Notes: generated from the sequence alone by a model not told the origin. DNA of 64,000 nucleotides from Petaurus breviceps papuanus (GCA_028583685.1 JAMXIF010001178.1:3970148-4034147), one strand, 5' to 3'; counted from the stretch's first letter, positions 10,691 to 21,519 are shown. Made by a program: numbers and translations.

Positions 10691-10844
10691 ATCGATTCTG
10701 AGATCTGAAAATTGAGTAAAGTGGGACATGATGTGGGAGGTTTGGGGGGGCTGGTAGGCAGAGATATTTTTAATTACCTAAAAGTGGCTCTGACCCTAGG
10801 ATTGTGCAGTTAAAGCAATGATAAGGAGAAGATAGTAGAAAAGG

Positions 10845-11033
10845 AAGCCGATAAACATTTACTAAGCACCTACTATGTGCCAGGCACTGCCCTAAGTACT
10901 TTTACAAGTATCTCATTTGATCCTCACAACAACATTGCAAGGTAGGTGCTATTATTATCCCCATTCTACAGTTGAAGAAATTGAGGCAGAGGGAAGTTAA
11001 GTGACTTTCTCAGGATCACACAGGTAATAAGTT
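10845..11033 (-). repeat. MIR-like CORE-SINE
   Basis: Antisense copy with ACCTACTATGTGCCAGGCAC and GGTAGGTGCTATTATTATCC. It is among the better preserved MIR copies here. Confidence 0.85.
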
Positions 11034-11237
11034 AAGATAGTTAAATAAATGCTTAAAACTGTTCTTACCTTCCAAGACCTTAGTTACTTTTCTCCCGAAA
11101 TATTGCAGTTAAAATCTAAAAAGGAAAAAAAAAAGCCTTACCTATGTCCACAGCTTAAGTGTTTGCCAGTAGTCAAGTAAAAAATATAGATAGATATGAC
11201 TCATTTCCTTTTTCTGCCTTCCTAGGGCAGGTCACTT

Positions 11238-11570
11238 TAACAAATTCTATAAATATTTGTCAGATACCTACTGTGTTCAAGAGCCTTTTCTGTGGACAAA
11301 TAAGACCTGGTTCCTGTCCTCAAAGCTTTCAGCTAATATTTACATGATGCTTTAAAGTTTTGAAAAGTGTTTTTACATATATTATCTTATTTGATCTTTA
11401 CAATAACCCCATGAGGTAGGTGTGATTAATATTGTTGTTTTAGAGCTGAGGAATCTTAGGTTGGGAGGTTACATTGCAAGGGGCATACACCTACTAAGTG
11501 GTTGAGCCTGGATTCAGCTTTAGATCTTCCTTCCTCCAGGTCCAGCATTCTATGAACAATGCCCTGGTGC
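11238..11570 (-). repeat. L2 3' end followed by MIR-like SINE
   Basis: L2 antisense at 11238-11335. MIR-like antisense at 11337-11570 (ATATTATCTTATTTGATC, ACCCCATGAGGTAGGTGTGA). Confidence 0.65.
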
Positions 11571-12320
11571 CTAAAAAGCAAAATAATAAACATAAGTGTT
11601 AGATCAGAGTTCACCGGGGGAAAAATAGAAGTGATAGATACAGTGTTGAAGCTTGCTCAAACAAGAGAGGAGTAGTAAATTTTTCAGTCTCAGCATTTAC
11701 ATATCAGAAATCAGCAAACGCTACAAGTCAGAATTGGTTTATTGTTTGTTGATTGTTTAGGCTTAGGAAGATGCAGAAGAAAATGTAAAAAAAATACAGA
11801 TTTCATTTTAAAATGTGTCCTGCATACAGGAGAGCTGGTTGTTAAATTTTTACCAGTATACCCCAGGATAAAGGCCTATTACGGTGCCAAAAAGTATGTT
11901 GACAACAGTCAGTTGGGAGATTTATCGTGGTCTAGGGTGGTCAGCAAAGGCTTCACAGAAGAAGAAAATCTTGAGTTGTACTGTGTAGAGTAGTAGGATT
12001 CATAGTCCCCCTCAAAGATCCATGAATTAGTATTGGTTACTCCTTTAGCAATGCGTAACAGAGCCCTTCTGTACCTCAGTAAGACTGAGAATACCTGTGG
12101 TCAGAAAATATATCAATCAGGGGCCAACTTACTGATGAGTTTTCTAACTTAGCTGAAAAGTCCTTGGATAACAGAAATATAGTTCACTATTGGGTTTCTC
12201 CTCAAAGCCTTTCCAATTGGGTAGGACCTACGAAATCTGAGAGTCTACTGGCATAGCCTTTGAGACTTCAGAGCTATTTCCATAAAACATGGAGGTATCA
12301 GAGTAAGACTTTAGTGGAGA
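11571..12320. other. Intronic sequence, no feature recognised
   Basis: No nameable repeat. An 83-codon open frame at 11742-11993 has no recognisable domain and is taken as chance. Confidence 0.35.
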
Positions 12321-12324
12321 CCAT

Positions 12325-12600
12325 TGTCTTTTTTTGTATCCCTAACATTTAGCACAGTGTTTGGCACACTTACTAGGGGGTTCCTAGCCCTAAGTCCACA
12401 ATTTCTGTGGGTAGATTCAGGTCCATAAACATAGATGAGGAAAAAGATGCATCTTTTCTTTAATATAATTAATTTTCTTTGCAATCCTATGTATTTTATT
12501 TTTAATTTTAAAATGTTATTGTAAAAAGGGTTAGAGCACACATAAAAAAAGGTTAAACATCCCTGTCTTGATAAATGTTTCTCTACTAACTTAATAACTG
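12325..12600 (+). repeat. L2 3' end split by an hAT-like element
   Basis: L2 words at 12325-12373 (CTAACATTTAGCACAGTGTT) resume at 12566 (TTGATAAATGTTTC). The insert at 12374-12565 ends GGTTAAACATCCCTG and contains TTTAATATAATTAATTTTC, typical of a small marsupial hAT-like family. Confidence 0.55.
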
Positions 12601-12940
12601 TGTATAAAATTACAAATTAGATGAATATATAAATATATACTACATTTCATAGATGCTTGTAATTTTATTATGTCTATGTAATCTTGGGAATGCCCAGGGG
12701 CAATTCTACTCTCTCCTGTAGAAGAATGGCTTTTAAAAAGATCCATTTGTTGTTGTTTTTTTGCATTGACAACCATATGTTTGTCCTTCTCTTAGGCGCG
12801 ACCAAAGATAACCTGGGCAATTCTCCAAAGTCATAAAATCTTCTTTAAAATTAAATTCTTTTCAGTTAAGAAGCATTTATTTTACCTCGCCCCACTTGAT
12901 AAAGGCTCCCTCCCCCAACTAGGAAAAGAAAGATAATGAT

Positions 12941-13100
12941 GGGGGCAGCCAGGTGGCTCAGCGAGTAAGAGCACTGGCTCCAGTGTCGGGATGACCTGGG
13001 GATCAAATCCGGGCTCAGATACTTAGCATCACACCCAAAAATAACTGGCGGTGTAACCTTGAGCGAGTTACTTAACCCCAATTGCTTATTAAAAAAAAAA
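12941..13100 (+). repeat. SINE-B with TSD
   Basis: Full-length sense copy with GGGGCAGCCAGGTGGCTCAG, TGTCGGGATGACCTGGGGAT and an A tail. Flanks AAAGATAATGAT (12929-12940) and AAAGATAACGAT (13101-13112) form a 12-bp duplication with one mismatch. Confidence 0.92.
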
Positions 13101-13534
13101 AAAGATAACGATAAAGCCATCTGTAACAGATATGCATAACCAAGGAAATTCCCATATTGGCCATGTCCAAAAAAATGTATTTCTTATTCTGCATATTTAC
13201 TTCATCACCTCTCTGTCAAAAGGTTCCCTGGTGTTTTCTCATTACTCTGGCAGGTATAGAAATAGAACTACAGGTAGCAGATTGGGTCAATTTCCATAGC
13301 AATTATTCCCTAACATCCTATAGTGACACTGGTATGGAAATGATTAGGGTTCTCAGAGATTATAACATTGAAACCTAAGCCCAATCAAGTCCTGCTAAGC
13401 TGGAAAAGTTTTAAGTGTGGGTCTGGTGATGGGCTATATGTCTGTGATCCAAGGACCAGGCCAGCTAAGTTTGGAGATACTTATCTGGCTGTAGGTACTG
13501 ACTTTTGAGCCACAGCAACTTTTGGAAATATCAG

Positions 13535-13655
13535 TGGAATGTAAGCTCCTTAAGGACAGACTTAGTTGTTTTCCTTTTCCACCTTAATCCCAGTAACTAG
13601 GACATTTCTTTGTACATAGTAGGAGCTTAAGAAATGCTTTTTGAATTGCATTGAG
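13535..13655 (+). repeat. L2 LINE 3' end
   Basis: Sense L2: GTAAGCTCCTTAAGGACAGA, GTACATAGTAGGAGCTTAAG. Confidence 0.75.
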
Positions 13656-13679
13656 CTGACCTTTAGACCTTGTATTACA

Positions 13680-13937
13680 TAATAATAACAACAGCAACAA
13701 CAATAGCTAACATTTATATAGCCCTTACTATGTGCAAAACACTGTGCTAAGTACTTTGCAATTATTATCTCATTTGATCTTCACAACAAGTATCTCCGTT
13801 TTACAGATGAGGAAACTGAGGCAAAGATTAAGTGACTTATCCAGGGTTATATGGCTAGTAAATATCTGAGGCTGAATTTGAATTCAGGTCTTCTTGACTC
13901 CAAACCTGGTGCTCTATCTACTGTACCACCCTGATGC
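13680..13937 (-). repeat. MIR-like CORE-SINE, near full length
   Basis: Antisense copy: CCCTTACTATGTGCAAAACA, TTTTACAGATGAGGAAACTG, and a head ending near 13935. Confidence 0.85.
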
Positions 13938-14119
13938 TTTTTTATGGAAAAGCAGCATTCTACATTGGTAGAGCTAATATCATCACCAATGGAGTCAAAG
14001 ATCACTGAAGAATTGTATTTGTCTGGGTTTGGGTGATGCCTAAATGTTGTACTTATTCATAAAGATCTTTGTGAAGCAGCCATTCCTTAGCCTTCTCTTA
14101 CTCCTGGAACAGGGATGAA

Positions 14120-14208
14120 AAGTAGATCTGACTCTCAGCCATCCATTTGTGCAAAACAGAATATTCCATTGCACAAACGGTGATTCTCAGGGTCAGAATG
14201 CTGCTTTT
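14120..14208. repeat. Inverted repeat, hairpin-forming
   Basis: Left arm AGATCTGACTCTCAGCCATC then CATTTGTGCA (14125-14153). The right arm is TGCACAAACGGTGATTCTCA then GGGTCAGAAT (14170-14199), imperfectly complementary, with a loop of about 17 bases (AAACAGAATATTCCATT). It is not part of a repeat I recognise. Confidence 0.7.
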
Positions 14209-14536
14209 TGTTCTTCCTTCTTGTCTTATATGTCTAAATCCAATATAAGTCTCTAGTCTCTTTGGAACAATTGCCTGTAGGAATTTCTTTGCTGAGAATG
14301 GTAATAGTTGTTAACATGTTCCGAATGATAGCAGCAGAGGGATGCTCACTTGTCTTGAGGATGTCACTGGAAATTTGTTTAGTTATGGGCCACCGCTCTC
14401 CTTAAAGCATGGCTTGTAACTTTCTAGGTTGTTCCTTTGATAAATGGGAACTGTCAGGAAGAGTTAGGGGGTATCCAAATGTTGAGGAGAGGGCCTCTAT
14501 GATCTACTAGGGCTAGTTTTCTACACTATAGAATGG

Positions 14537-14830
14537 AATGGAAAAGCACATATTAATCACTTACTGTGTGCCAGGCACTCACTTTAGTTAGTGTTGGGTA
14601 TACAAATATAAGCGAATACGAGAATTCTAAGATAGGTCTGATTCCAGACAAGGTACAGTAAATGCTCACCAATCAGAAGCCCATTGTCCCAGCTAAGTGC
14701 TAAGAGTACTGGTTCAGAGGTAGAGGTGAAGTAGACAGTGTGAAGGTGGGGTGGAATCATGTTCACACAATCAATCAACAAGCATTTGTTAAGTGCTTAC
14801 TGTATGCCATGGAACAGAGTGCTGAGACTA
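14537..14830 (-). repeat. L2 LINE 3' ends
   Basis: Two antisense L2 3' pieces: 14537-14670 (CACTTACTGTGTGCCAGGCA) and 14765-14830 (CAATCAACAAGCATTTGTTA). Confidence 0.65.
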
Positions 14831-14831
14831 A

Positions 14832-14957
14832 GTCAGGAAGACTCATCTTCCTGAGTTCAGATCTGCCTTCAGATACTTGGCAAGTGTCTAGACCCTGGGC
14901 AAGTCACTTAACTCTATTTGCCTCCGTTTTTTCATCTGTAAAATGAGCTGGAGACAG
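14832..14957 (+). repeat. MAR1-like CORE-SINE, 5' piece of a split copy
   Basis: Stops at CTGTAAAATGAGCTGGAGA and resumes at 16320 with AGGAAATGGCAAATAACTC. The two pieces together make one normal MAR1. Confidence 0.85.
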
Positions 14958-15004
14958 GTGAAAATATGGTCATTCAGTGAAATAGAGGGCTTTCAAGTAT
15001 TCTT

Positions 15005-15162
15005 TTTTTTTTTTTAAAGCAATTGGGGTTAAGTAACTTGCTCAAGGTCACATGGCCAGGTGTTTCTGGGTAGGTGCTAAGTGTCTGAGCCCGGATTCGA
15101 TCCCCCAGGTCATCCTGACACTGGGGCCAGTGCTCTTACTCGCTGTGCTACCTGGCTGCCCC
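15005..15162 (-). repeat. SINE-B with 16-bp TSD, inside L1
   Basis: Antisense copy with a T tail at 15005-15016. Flanks GCTTTCAAGTATTCTT (14989-15004) and GCTTTCAAGCATTCTT (15163-15178) differ at one base. Confidence 0.92.
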
Positions 15163-15984
15163 GCTTTCAAGCATTCTTGATGAAAAAACTAGAGTTGAAT
15201 AGAAAATTTGACTTTCAAATACAAGAAGCAAGAGAAGCATGAGAAGGTAAACATGGAAAAGAAATCTTAAGGAACTTATCAAAGTTGAACTATTTACATT
15301 CCTACATGGAAAAATGATAATTGTAACTGATGAAACTTTTCTCAGTATGAAAATAGTTGAAGAGAAAATAAATATATATATACATATATACATACGTATA
15401 TATGTCTATATAGGAGGGTATATGGGCATATGAATACATATGTGTACAAGTATACATAGACAGAGGGCACAGGATCAATTGAATAGGAAGGGATGATACT
15501 TAAAAGGTGAAATTGAGAGGTGAGAGAGGAATATAATGAGAGGAAATGGTAAGAGAGAATGGAGTAAATTATCTCATATAGAAGAGGCAAGGGAAAACTG
15601 TTACAATGGAGGGGAAGAACAGGAAGGCAAAAGGGAATGGGTCAACTTTACTCTCATTGAATTTGGCTTAGGGAGGGAATGACATACACACTAAATAGGG
15701 TATCTCACCCTACAGGAGAGTAGGGGGGAAGGGGATGAGAGGGAGAATGATGGAAGGGAGGGCAGGTTGTGGGGGAGGTTCAAAGTAGAGAATAGAACAA
15801 GTCGGGGGCGGGATAGGATGGAGGGAAATATAGCCAGTCTTTCACAATATATCCATTATGGAAATGTTTTACATAGCTATACATATACAACCTATATTTA
15901 ATTGCTTATCTTCCCAGTAAGGGTGGGTGACAAGGGAGGAAGGAAAAGAGTCTGGAATTCAAAGTTTTAAAATCAAATGTTTAA

Positions 15985-15987
15985 ATA

Positions 15988-16018
<31 letters not shown>

Positions 16019-16068
16019 ATATATATGTGTGTGTGTGTATGTGTATATATATATTTTTTTTTTTTTTT
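15985..16068. repeat. (TA)n/(TG)n/T-run microsatellite
   Basis: Alternating TA and TG followed by 13 T, inside the L1 3' region. Confidence 0.9.
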
Positions 16069-16319
16069 ACATGCAACTGGACAATAAGATATATAGGCAC
16101 TGGGGTATGGATTTCCATCTTGCCCTACTGGAAAGTCGGAGGGGGAATGGGGAAGGATATAAGAGAGAGCAGATTGGGGGAGGAAGTATACAGTGGGATC
16201 GCTGTTTTGGGATGGTAGGTAGGGAAAAGATGGGGAGAAAATTTGTAACTCAAAAAAATTTGCAACATCAAAATGAATGATGTAAACTAAAAATAAAATA
16301 AAATTTAATTTAAAAAAAA

Positions 16320-16412
16320 AAGGAAATGGCAAATAACTCTAGTAACTCTGCCAAGGAAACCTCAAATTGGATCACAAAGAGTCATACATGCCTGAAACAA
16401 TTGAACAACAAC
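16320..16412 (+). repeat. MAR1-like CORE-SINE, 3' piece of a split copy
   Basis: Bov-B-like tail: CACAAAGAGTCATACATGCC then TGAAACAATTGAACAACAAC. Confidence 0.85.
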
Positions 16413-16417
16413 TACAC

Positions 16418-17690
16418 ATATCTGGCACTGTGCTAGGCACTGGAGATACAAATTCAGTAAATGAAACAGTCCCTACTTTCAAAGAGTTTGCGTTTTATTG
16501 GGGAAATAACAGCCAAGTATATAGAGAATAAATATAAAGAAAGTTAAGGTAAAGTAGTTCAATTCCAGGTAGTTTGGGAGAGAGGACACTAACATTGAAG
16601 AAGAATAAGAAGAGCTTCATGGTAGTGCTTGAGTTGAGCCTTGAAAAAAGAGGATACTCTAAGGAGGCCATGAGCAGTGAGTACATTCTGGTCAGGCAGG
16701 GTATCCAGTGTAAAGGAGATTGAAGGTGGAGTGTGGTATAGGAGGAACATAGAGAGTGCTTTGGTTGGACCCCAGAGTTCAGGGAGAAGAGTGATGTACA
16801 ATGAAGATACAAAGGTAAATCGGGGCCAGGTTGTGAAGGACTTTAACAAAGGAGTTTATATTTAATTCTAGAAGCAATAGGAGTCTCTAGCATACAAATA
16901 GTAGAGTCACATGGTCAGATCTGTGCTTAAGGAAAATTACTTTGGCAAATATGTAGAATGTGGCCAGGCAGGGAGGCCAATTAGAGATTGTTGCAATAAT
17001 CTAGGTGAGCTTTGATGAAGACTTGAACTAAGGCAGCAGGTTCTGTATGCTTAGTAGAGAGATGGAGGTCTCTTGTGAAGATGGAAATGGTAAAATTTGG
17101 CAACTGAGGGAGACTTGAGGATAACATCCAGGCTACCAGTCTGGGAGAAAGGAAGAATAGTGGGTTTTGAAAGAAGTAGAGAAGTTTGAGTGAGGAGTGA
17201 TTTTGAAGGGAAAGAAAACCGAGTTCTTTTTCGGAAATACTGTGTTTGAGATGTTTCCAGTAACATCCAGCAAGTAATTGGCAACACTGGCCTGAAGCTC
17301 AGGCTGTATCTACCCTGAGTCATCTTCATAAACCAATAGGACCTGATGAATCCTCAAGAAAGAGGTTATAGAAACAAATGGAAGAGAGACCAGTTGAAAG
17401 AGCTTTGGGGAAACCTATAATTAGGTATGCTATGGATGATGAGCTGGAAAAGGAGAGGAGACAGAAAGTAGTGTCAGGAAAACCCACAGGGGAGAGGGCA
17501 TACAAGAGAAGAGGATGAGATTGACAAGAATGAGGACCAAGAAAACACTGTCAGATTAGGCAGTTAAGACATTTTTGGTAACTTTTGAGAAAGCAGTTTC
17601 AGTTTTGAGTGATTGAGTGCTTGAGTCAGATGAGGAATGAGAGTAAAGAGAAAAAGTGGAGTTAGTAAGTGTAGACAATTTTTCCTAGGA
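16418..17690 (-). repeat. L2 LINE, about 1.3 kb
   Basis: Longest L2 here. The 3' end begins TCTGGCACTGTGCTAGGCAC. It passes GGTTGTGAAGGACTTTAACA and TTGTTGCAATAATCTAGGTG and runs up through reverse-transcriptase-derived sequence to about 17690. Confidence 0.8.
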
Positions 17691-17704
17691 GTTTGGTTGA
17701 AAAA

Positions 17705-17772
17705 AGGGTCAGTATTTGAGCCCAGTATTTGAATTCAAATATCAAATACCAGTATTTGAGCCCAGATCTTCT
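17705..17772. repeat. Small direct and inverted repeat cluster
   Basis: CAGTATTTGAGCCCA occurs at 17711 and again at about 17751, with a self-complementary TATTTGAATTCAAATA between them. Confidence 0.7.
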
Positions 17773-17799
17773 AACTCCCTATCCAGTGCTTTTTTTCAA

Positions 17800-18499
17800 G
17801 GGAGGAAGAAGAGCATTCATTATGCATAGTCTTGTATATGATTTTAGTGCCAACACAATATTCACAGCACCGACAGTGACTATGAATATGATGACATAGT
17901 TCTGAATCAGAAAATATAACAGACTCTCCATAGAGAAGACAAAAGTAAAACATTTAATCATACACCAGAAAGCCAAATCCCAACACTAGAAAACTGAATC
18001 CATCATAGCAACAAAGAAGTTAATAGACTATAACACGGCAGAGAGCAACACTATCCCAAAACCTTCCCATGAACACTCACAATTCTAGCTATCTCCTTGC
18101 TGTGCCCTCTCTTTCTTCCCCCTCTAACTACTCTGACTCCCAGATTCCTCTGGGCTCTGCTCCACTATTAAGCAAGCTCTTCCCATCACGGGCTCCATGT
18201 GATTACATTTGGCCTATTAAGGGGAAAGGAAGATCTTCAAAGCAAGGAAGATCTTTAAATTCCCTTATACCTATTAAATAGGGACCAAGAAGATCTTCAG
18301 ATTCCCATTACCATTACAATTATAAGGACTTAACGAATTGTTGTGGAGTTTGGTGAATCAATATGCTTATTTCCAAAGACCTGCTAAAAACATTGTGATA
18401 TCTAAAGATTCTCCTGTCCACCTGCCAAACAGATAGGCACTTAAAGCAGCCCAGACTAGTCACTCCTGAGCTATCAGCAGAGTGTGTAGCCACAGGAAC
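17800..18499. other. Unassigned intronic block
   Basis: A/C-rich sequence of a different look from its neighbours. GAAGATCTT occurs three times (about 18229, 18247 and 18289) in similar contexts. It could be an old unclassified repeat; I cannot name it. Confidence 0.35.
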
Positions 18500-18583
18500 A
18501 GAGTGATGCCCAAATCAAAGGAATTTGTTTCTTCAAGTTCATCTGTGAGTGATTCTTACAGCGAAATTGACAAAAAGGAATGA
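18500..18583 (+). pseudogene. SUB1: SUB1 (PC4) retrocopy fragment, N-terminal end
   Basis: From the ATG at 18506 the frame reads MPKSKEFVSSSSSVSDSYSE then IDKKE and a TGA stop at 18581. Human SUB1, a single-stranded-DNA-binding transcription coactivator, begins [20 protein letters not shown] VDKK as I recall it. About 20 of 24 residues match, including the Ser run. SUB1 codes about 127 residues. Homology stops after the acidic Ser-rich leader, with no DNA-binding domain after it, and there is no VAV2-type splice context. A truncated processed copy is the simplest reading. Another possibility is an exon-sized fragment of a SUB1 duplicate. Confidence 0.65.
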
Positions 18584-18639
18584 TGAAAACAGGATAAATT
18601 AATGAAAAGATTATTGGACTGGTAGTCAGAATGCAGTGC

Positions 18640-18712
18640 ACACTGTCTTCACTGAAGGCCTCAGACTACCAGAGGGATCCACAACACAAAAAATGGTTGA
18701 GAGCTCCTGGTC
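18640..18712. repeat. hAT-like element end
   Basis: GGATCCACAACACAAAAAAT then GGTTGAGAGCTCCTGG resembles the right end of the small hAT-like family also seen at 12374-12565. Confidence 0.45.
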
Positions 18713-18784
18713 TATAACCTTCTTCTTCCATTTGGATGCTGTATAGTATATCTTTTATGACCATGGGCTCTGTGGTGACAAAGA

Positions 18785-18832
18785 ACCTTCATAGGCATTA
18801 CTGCATTTGATCCTCATGCCAATCTTACAAAT
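18785..18832 (-). repeat. MIR-like fragment
   Basis: CATTACTGCATTTGATCCTC only. Confidence 0.4.
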
Positions 18833-18969
18833 GCTGTGTGCTCAGCATCAAAACTTCAGAGCCTGGGATCACAGCCACAGAAACTGTCATTGGAACTTCA
18901 ATCCATATTTAAAAGCAATTCCTACACAGCCAAAGTTCTACTTACAGTTAGTTCTACTTATAGACTTCT

Positions 18970-19132
18970 TTTTTTTTTTTTAATAAGCAATTGGGGTTAA
19001 GTAACTTGCTCAAGGTTACATGGCCAGGTGTTTCTGGGTGGGTGCTAAGTGTCTGAGCTCGGGATTCGATCTCCAGGTCTTCTCAACACTGGAGCCGGTG
19101 TTCTTACTCGCTGAGCCACCTGGCCGCCCCTT
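18970..19132 (-). repeat. SINE-B with 14-bp TSD
   Basis: Antisense copy. Identical ACTTATAGACTTCT flanks lie at 18956-18969 and 19133-19146. Confidence 0.93.
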
Positions 19133-19189
19133 ACTTATAGACTTCTAAAGAGGGGAAAATCTACCACCTCCCAAAGGAGGCCATCCTAT

Positions 19190-19985
19190 GTAAATATCAT
19201 GCCAATTACACACCAATGCAAATCACACATCATTGTCATGCAAAAATCACATCAATTACATGACAATATAATGCAAACAACATACCAAATTATATGCCAT
19301 CATGGAAAAATATCCAGTCATTTACAGAAACAACACAACCACACACTAACTTTCATACTTACATACTGACCTGGTGAGACTACATGCCAATAACATGTCA
19401 ACACCACAGAAACATGGCAATTACCTGTCAACATCATGGAACATCACCCAATTGCTATGTCATTGAAACAGTTGATTATATGATATCACAGAACTGTATG
19501 CCAATCATACTCTGTCAGGGAAACATGTCAATTACACATGCTAATTCCACAGAACAGTACACTAATTATATGAAAACATGTCAATACATATGCCAGTGAC
19601 ACGGAACATCATACCACATAGAAAACAACATGCCAGTTACACATTGACATTGCAGGAACACACATCAATGCCACAGAAACATCATGACAATCTACACATC
19701 AATTACATGCCAATGCCACGAGAACACAATACTGCTTTCATGGAAACAACACACCAGCCACACACTGATTACATGTCAGTTATACACCAACATTATAGAA
19801 ACAACAGCCTTAAACATGCCAATGTTAAACATGAGGCCCATTATATACATCAGTTACACACCAGTGTCACACAGACATAACTCCAATTAGATGCAATATC
19901 TCCAAAACTTCATGCCAATTACATGTAAACACCACTGCAATTATATGCCAATATCATACTAGTGTCATGCCAATGACTCTTTCAT
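19190..19985. repeat. Degenerate A/C-rich satellite-like block
   Basis: About 800 bases built from variants of ACATGCCAATTACAC and CCACAGAAACA, recurring every 20-50 bases with no fixed register. Long open frames on the + strand (19384-19599, 19578-19880) are translations of this repeat (PITCQHH-like words), not genes. G is scarce on this strand. It matches no family I know. Confidence 0.7.
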
Positions 19986-19989
19986 TGCT

Positions 19990-20790
19990 CTGCCACAGCT
20001 CTGTCATGACTATGTCCCTTATTTGTCACAATCTGTCATGGTATGTTGTTGTTAAGCCTGGAGGATAATGTGAGGAGAGAATTTCCAAATTATTTTTCAT
20101 TTCAGTGATAATAGAGGATTTTCAAGCCTTACAGATGAAAACACCAGAACCATGCAGAAACTCTGAAACACAGGAGTCAAAATTGACTTAACCATGTGCA
20201 AACAACCATAAGGGGCTAAATGAGAATAAACTACCTCCATTCTTGTAGAGGAAGATGATATATGTGTCTTCTTTACCCTAGGACCCTGTCTAAGTTTTTG
20301 GTGCCTCCTGATCAACAAGCCAAAAGATCTGTAGCAAAGATCTGGGGAGTTAAAGACTCAAGAACATAAATAATAAAAGTCAACAGTGGGAGATGGAGGC
20401 CAAAAAGGCTAATATAACATTCCTTAATTGTTATAGAAGGGCATGATCATCAACACCTGAAGCCCAACCTACCTTTCTCAACTGTAACCAATTGTGACAT
20501 TCCCCAACAGATCACTACTTTTCTCTTGGCTTTTTCACTATTTAGAATCCCATCTGCCTGAAGACAAGGAAGGAAAACCCATACCAAACAACCAGATTTG
20601 TTCCTTGCTAAGAGGTTGGGCGAGTGACTTGGTGGGAATATAGTCCAGAGAAGCAAACTGAAGCAAGATTTGATGATTGTCTGTGGATTTGAATGAACCA
20701 TGTTACCAATCTTCCTTGGTGATTAGCTTGCATAATTAGGAGCTGACATGGTAGTTTAGCAAACATCTAAACTAAAATGATAGCAGCTGT
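19990..20790. other. Intronic sequence, no feature recognised
   Basis: About 800 bases without a nameable repeat or coding signature. Confidence 0.35.
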
Positions 20791-20794
20791 GCCA

Positions 20795-20935
20795 AGAAAA
20801 AAATTATAAGCTACTCCAATCATCTAATAAGAGATGAAAATCAAGGCAACCTCAAACTCATCAATCAGCAAAAATAGGAAAGAAAAAAAGAAAAGAAAAT
20901 TCAACACTGGGGATAGTGTGGTACAATGCAAGAGT
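20795..20935 (+). repeat. L1 LINE fragment
   Basis: Sense L1 words AATCATCTAATAAGAGATGA, AAATCAAGGCAACCTCAAAC and CTGGGGATAGTGTGG, a decayed version of the region just past L1 ORF2. Confidence 0.55.
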
Positions 20936-20939
20936 ACCT

Positions 20940-21050
20940 AAGTCTGGCTAAGTACCAATCTTTCTGGGCTGAAGTTTCCTCATTAACAAAATAAGGAGGT
21001 TAGACCAGATGGCCTCTGATGTCCCTTTGGGTTCCAGAGTTATAACTAAA
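20940..21050 (+). repeat. MIR-like CORE-SINE
   Basis: Sense copy with GTTTCCTCATTAACAAAATA and GCCTCTGATGTCCCTTTGGG. Confidence 0.65.
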
Positions 21051-21176
21051 AAGGCTCTTAATTTCCTTGTTAGTAGAACCAAAGACTTGTGCAGCTTTTT
21101 GAGAGCAAAATGCAATACAAATCAGAATCATAAAGTGGTTAATTTCCTTTAGTCCAGCAAAAAAGCACAGTGAAAA

Positions 21177-21202
21177 GTGTGTGTGTGTGTGTGGGGGGGG
21201 AG
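21177..21202. repeat. (GT)n then G-run
   Basis: About eight GT units followed by eight G. Confidence 0.85.
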
Positions 21203-21515
21203 GCTTTAAAAAAAAAAGACAGCCCAAATTGAGAAGGAATACTTAGTCAATAAAGGGGTCCTGGGGAAAGCTGCAGCCCTTTGTGTTCTGATTGATGGAT
21301 GTCCTTCATCTAAATCTAGAGATGTCAGTAAGGAGTTGGCAACCTTTTTGAAGTAATGATACTGGGTGAGAATAAGAAGGGGGGGGGGGAATTAGGATTT
21401 TTATTGGTGAGATAAACGAATAAAAATAAGTATGTACTTTTTCATAATGTTTCTTTTACAAAGTGATTTCCTTATAGTTGCCTTGTGTGCAATGTCTATT
21501 GTCTTTTATAGATCA
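21203..21515. other. Intronic sequence, no feature recognised
   Basis: Only a G-run at 21379-21390 stands out. Confidence 0.35.
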
Positions 21516-21519
21516 GAGG

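Larger units (their letters stand above)
14958..16319 (+). mobile_element. L1 LINE 3' end, sense, inserted in MAR1
   Basis: 5'-truncated marsupial L1 3' end. It begins CAGGTGAAAATATGGTCATT, has the long G/A-rich 3' untranslated region (GGGGGAATGGGGAAGGATAT) and GGGGAGAAAATTTGTAACTC near the end, and closes in an A-rich tail at 16290-16319. A SINE-B is inserted at 15005-15162. Simple TA/TG tracts lie at 15369-15415 and 15985-16051. Confidence 0.8.

Noticed and set aside
15927-16332. Open frames of 117-119 codons on both strands
   Set aside because: They translate TA/TG microsatellite and L1 3' untranslated sequence; low complexity.
19384-19880. Open frames of 71 and 100 codons, and a possible CRISPR-like array
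   Set aside because: The frames are translations of the degenerate A/C-rich repeat. There are no constant repeats with unique spacers of even length, and the genome is a mammal's.
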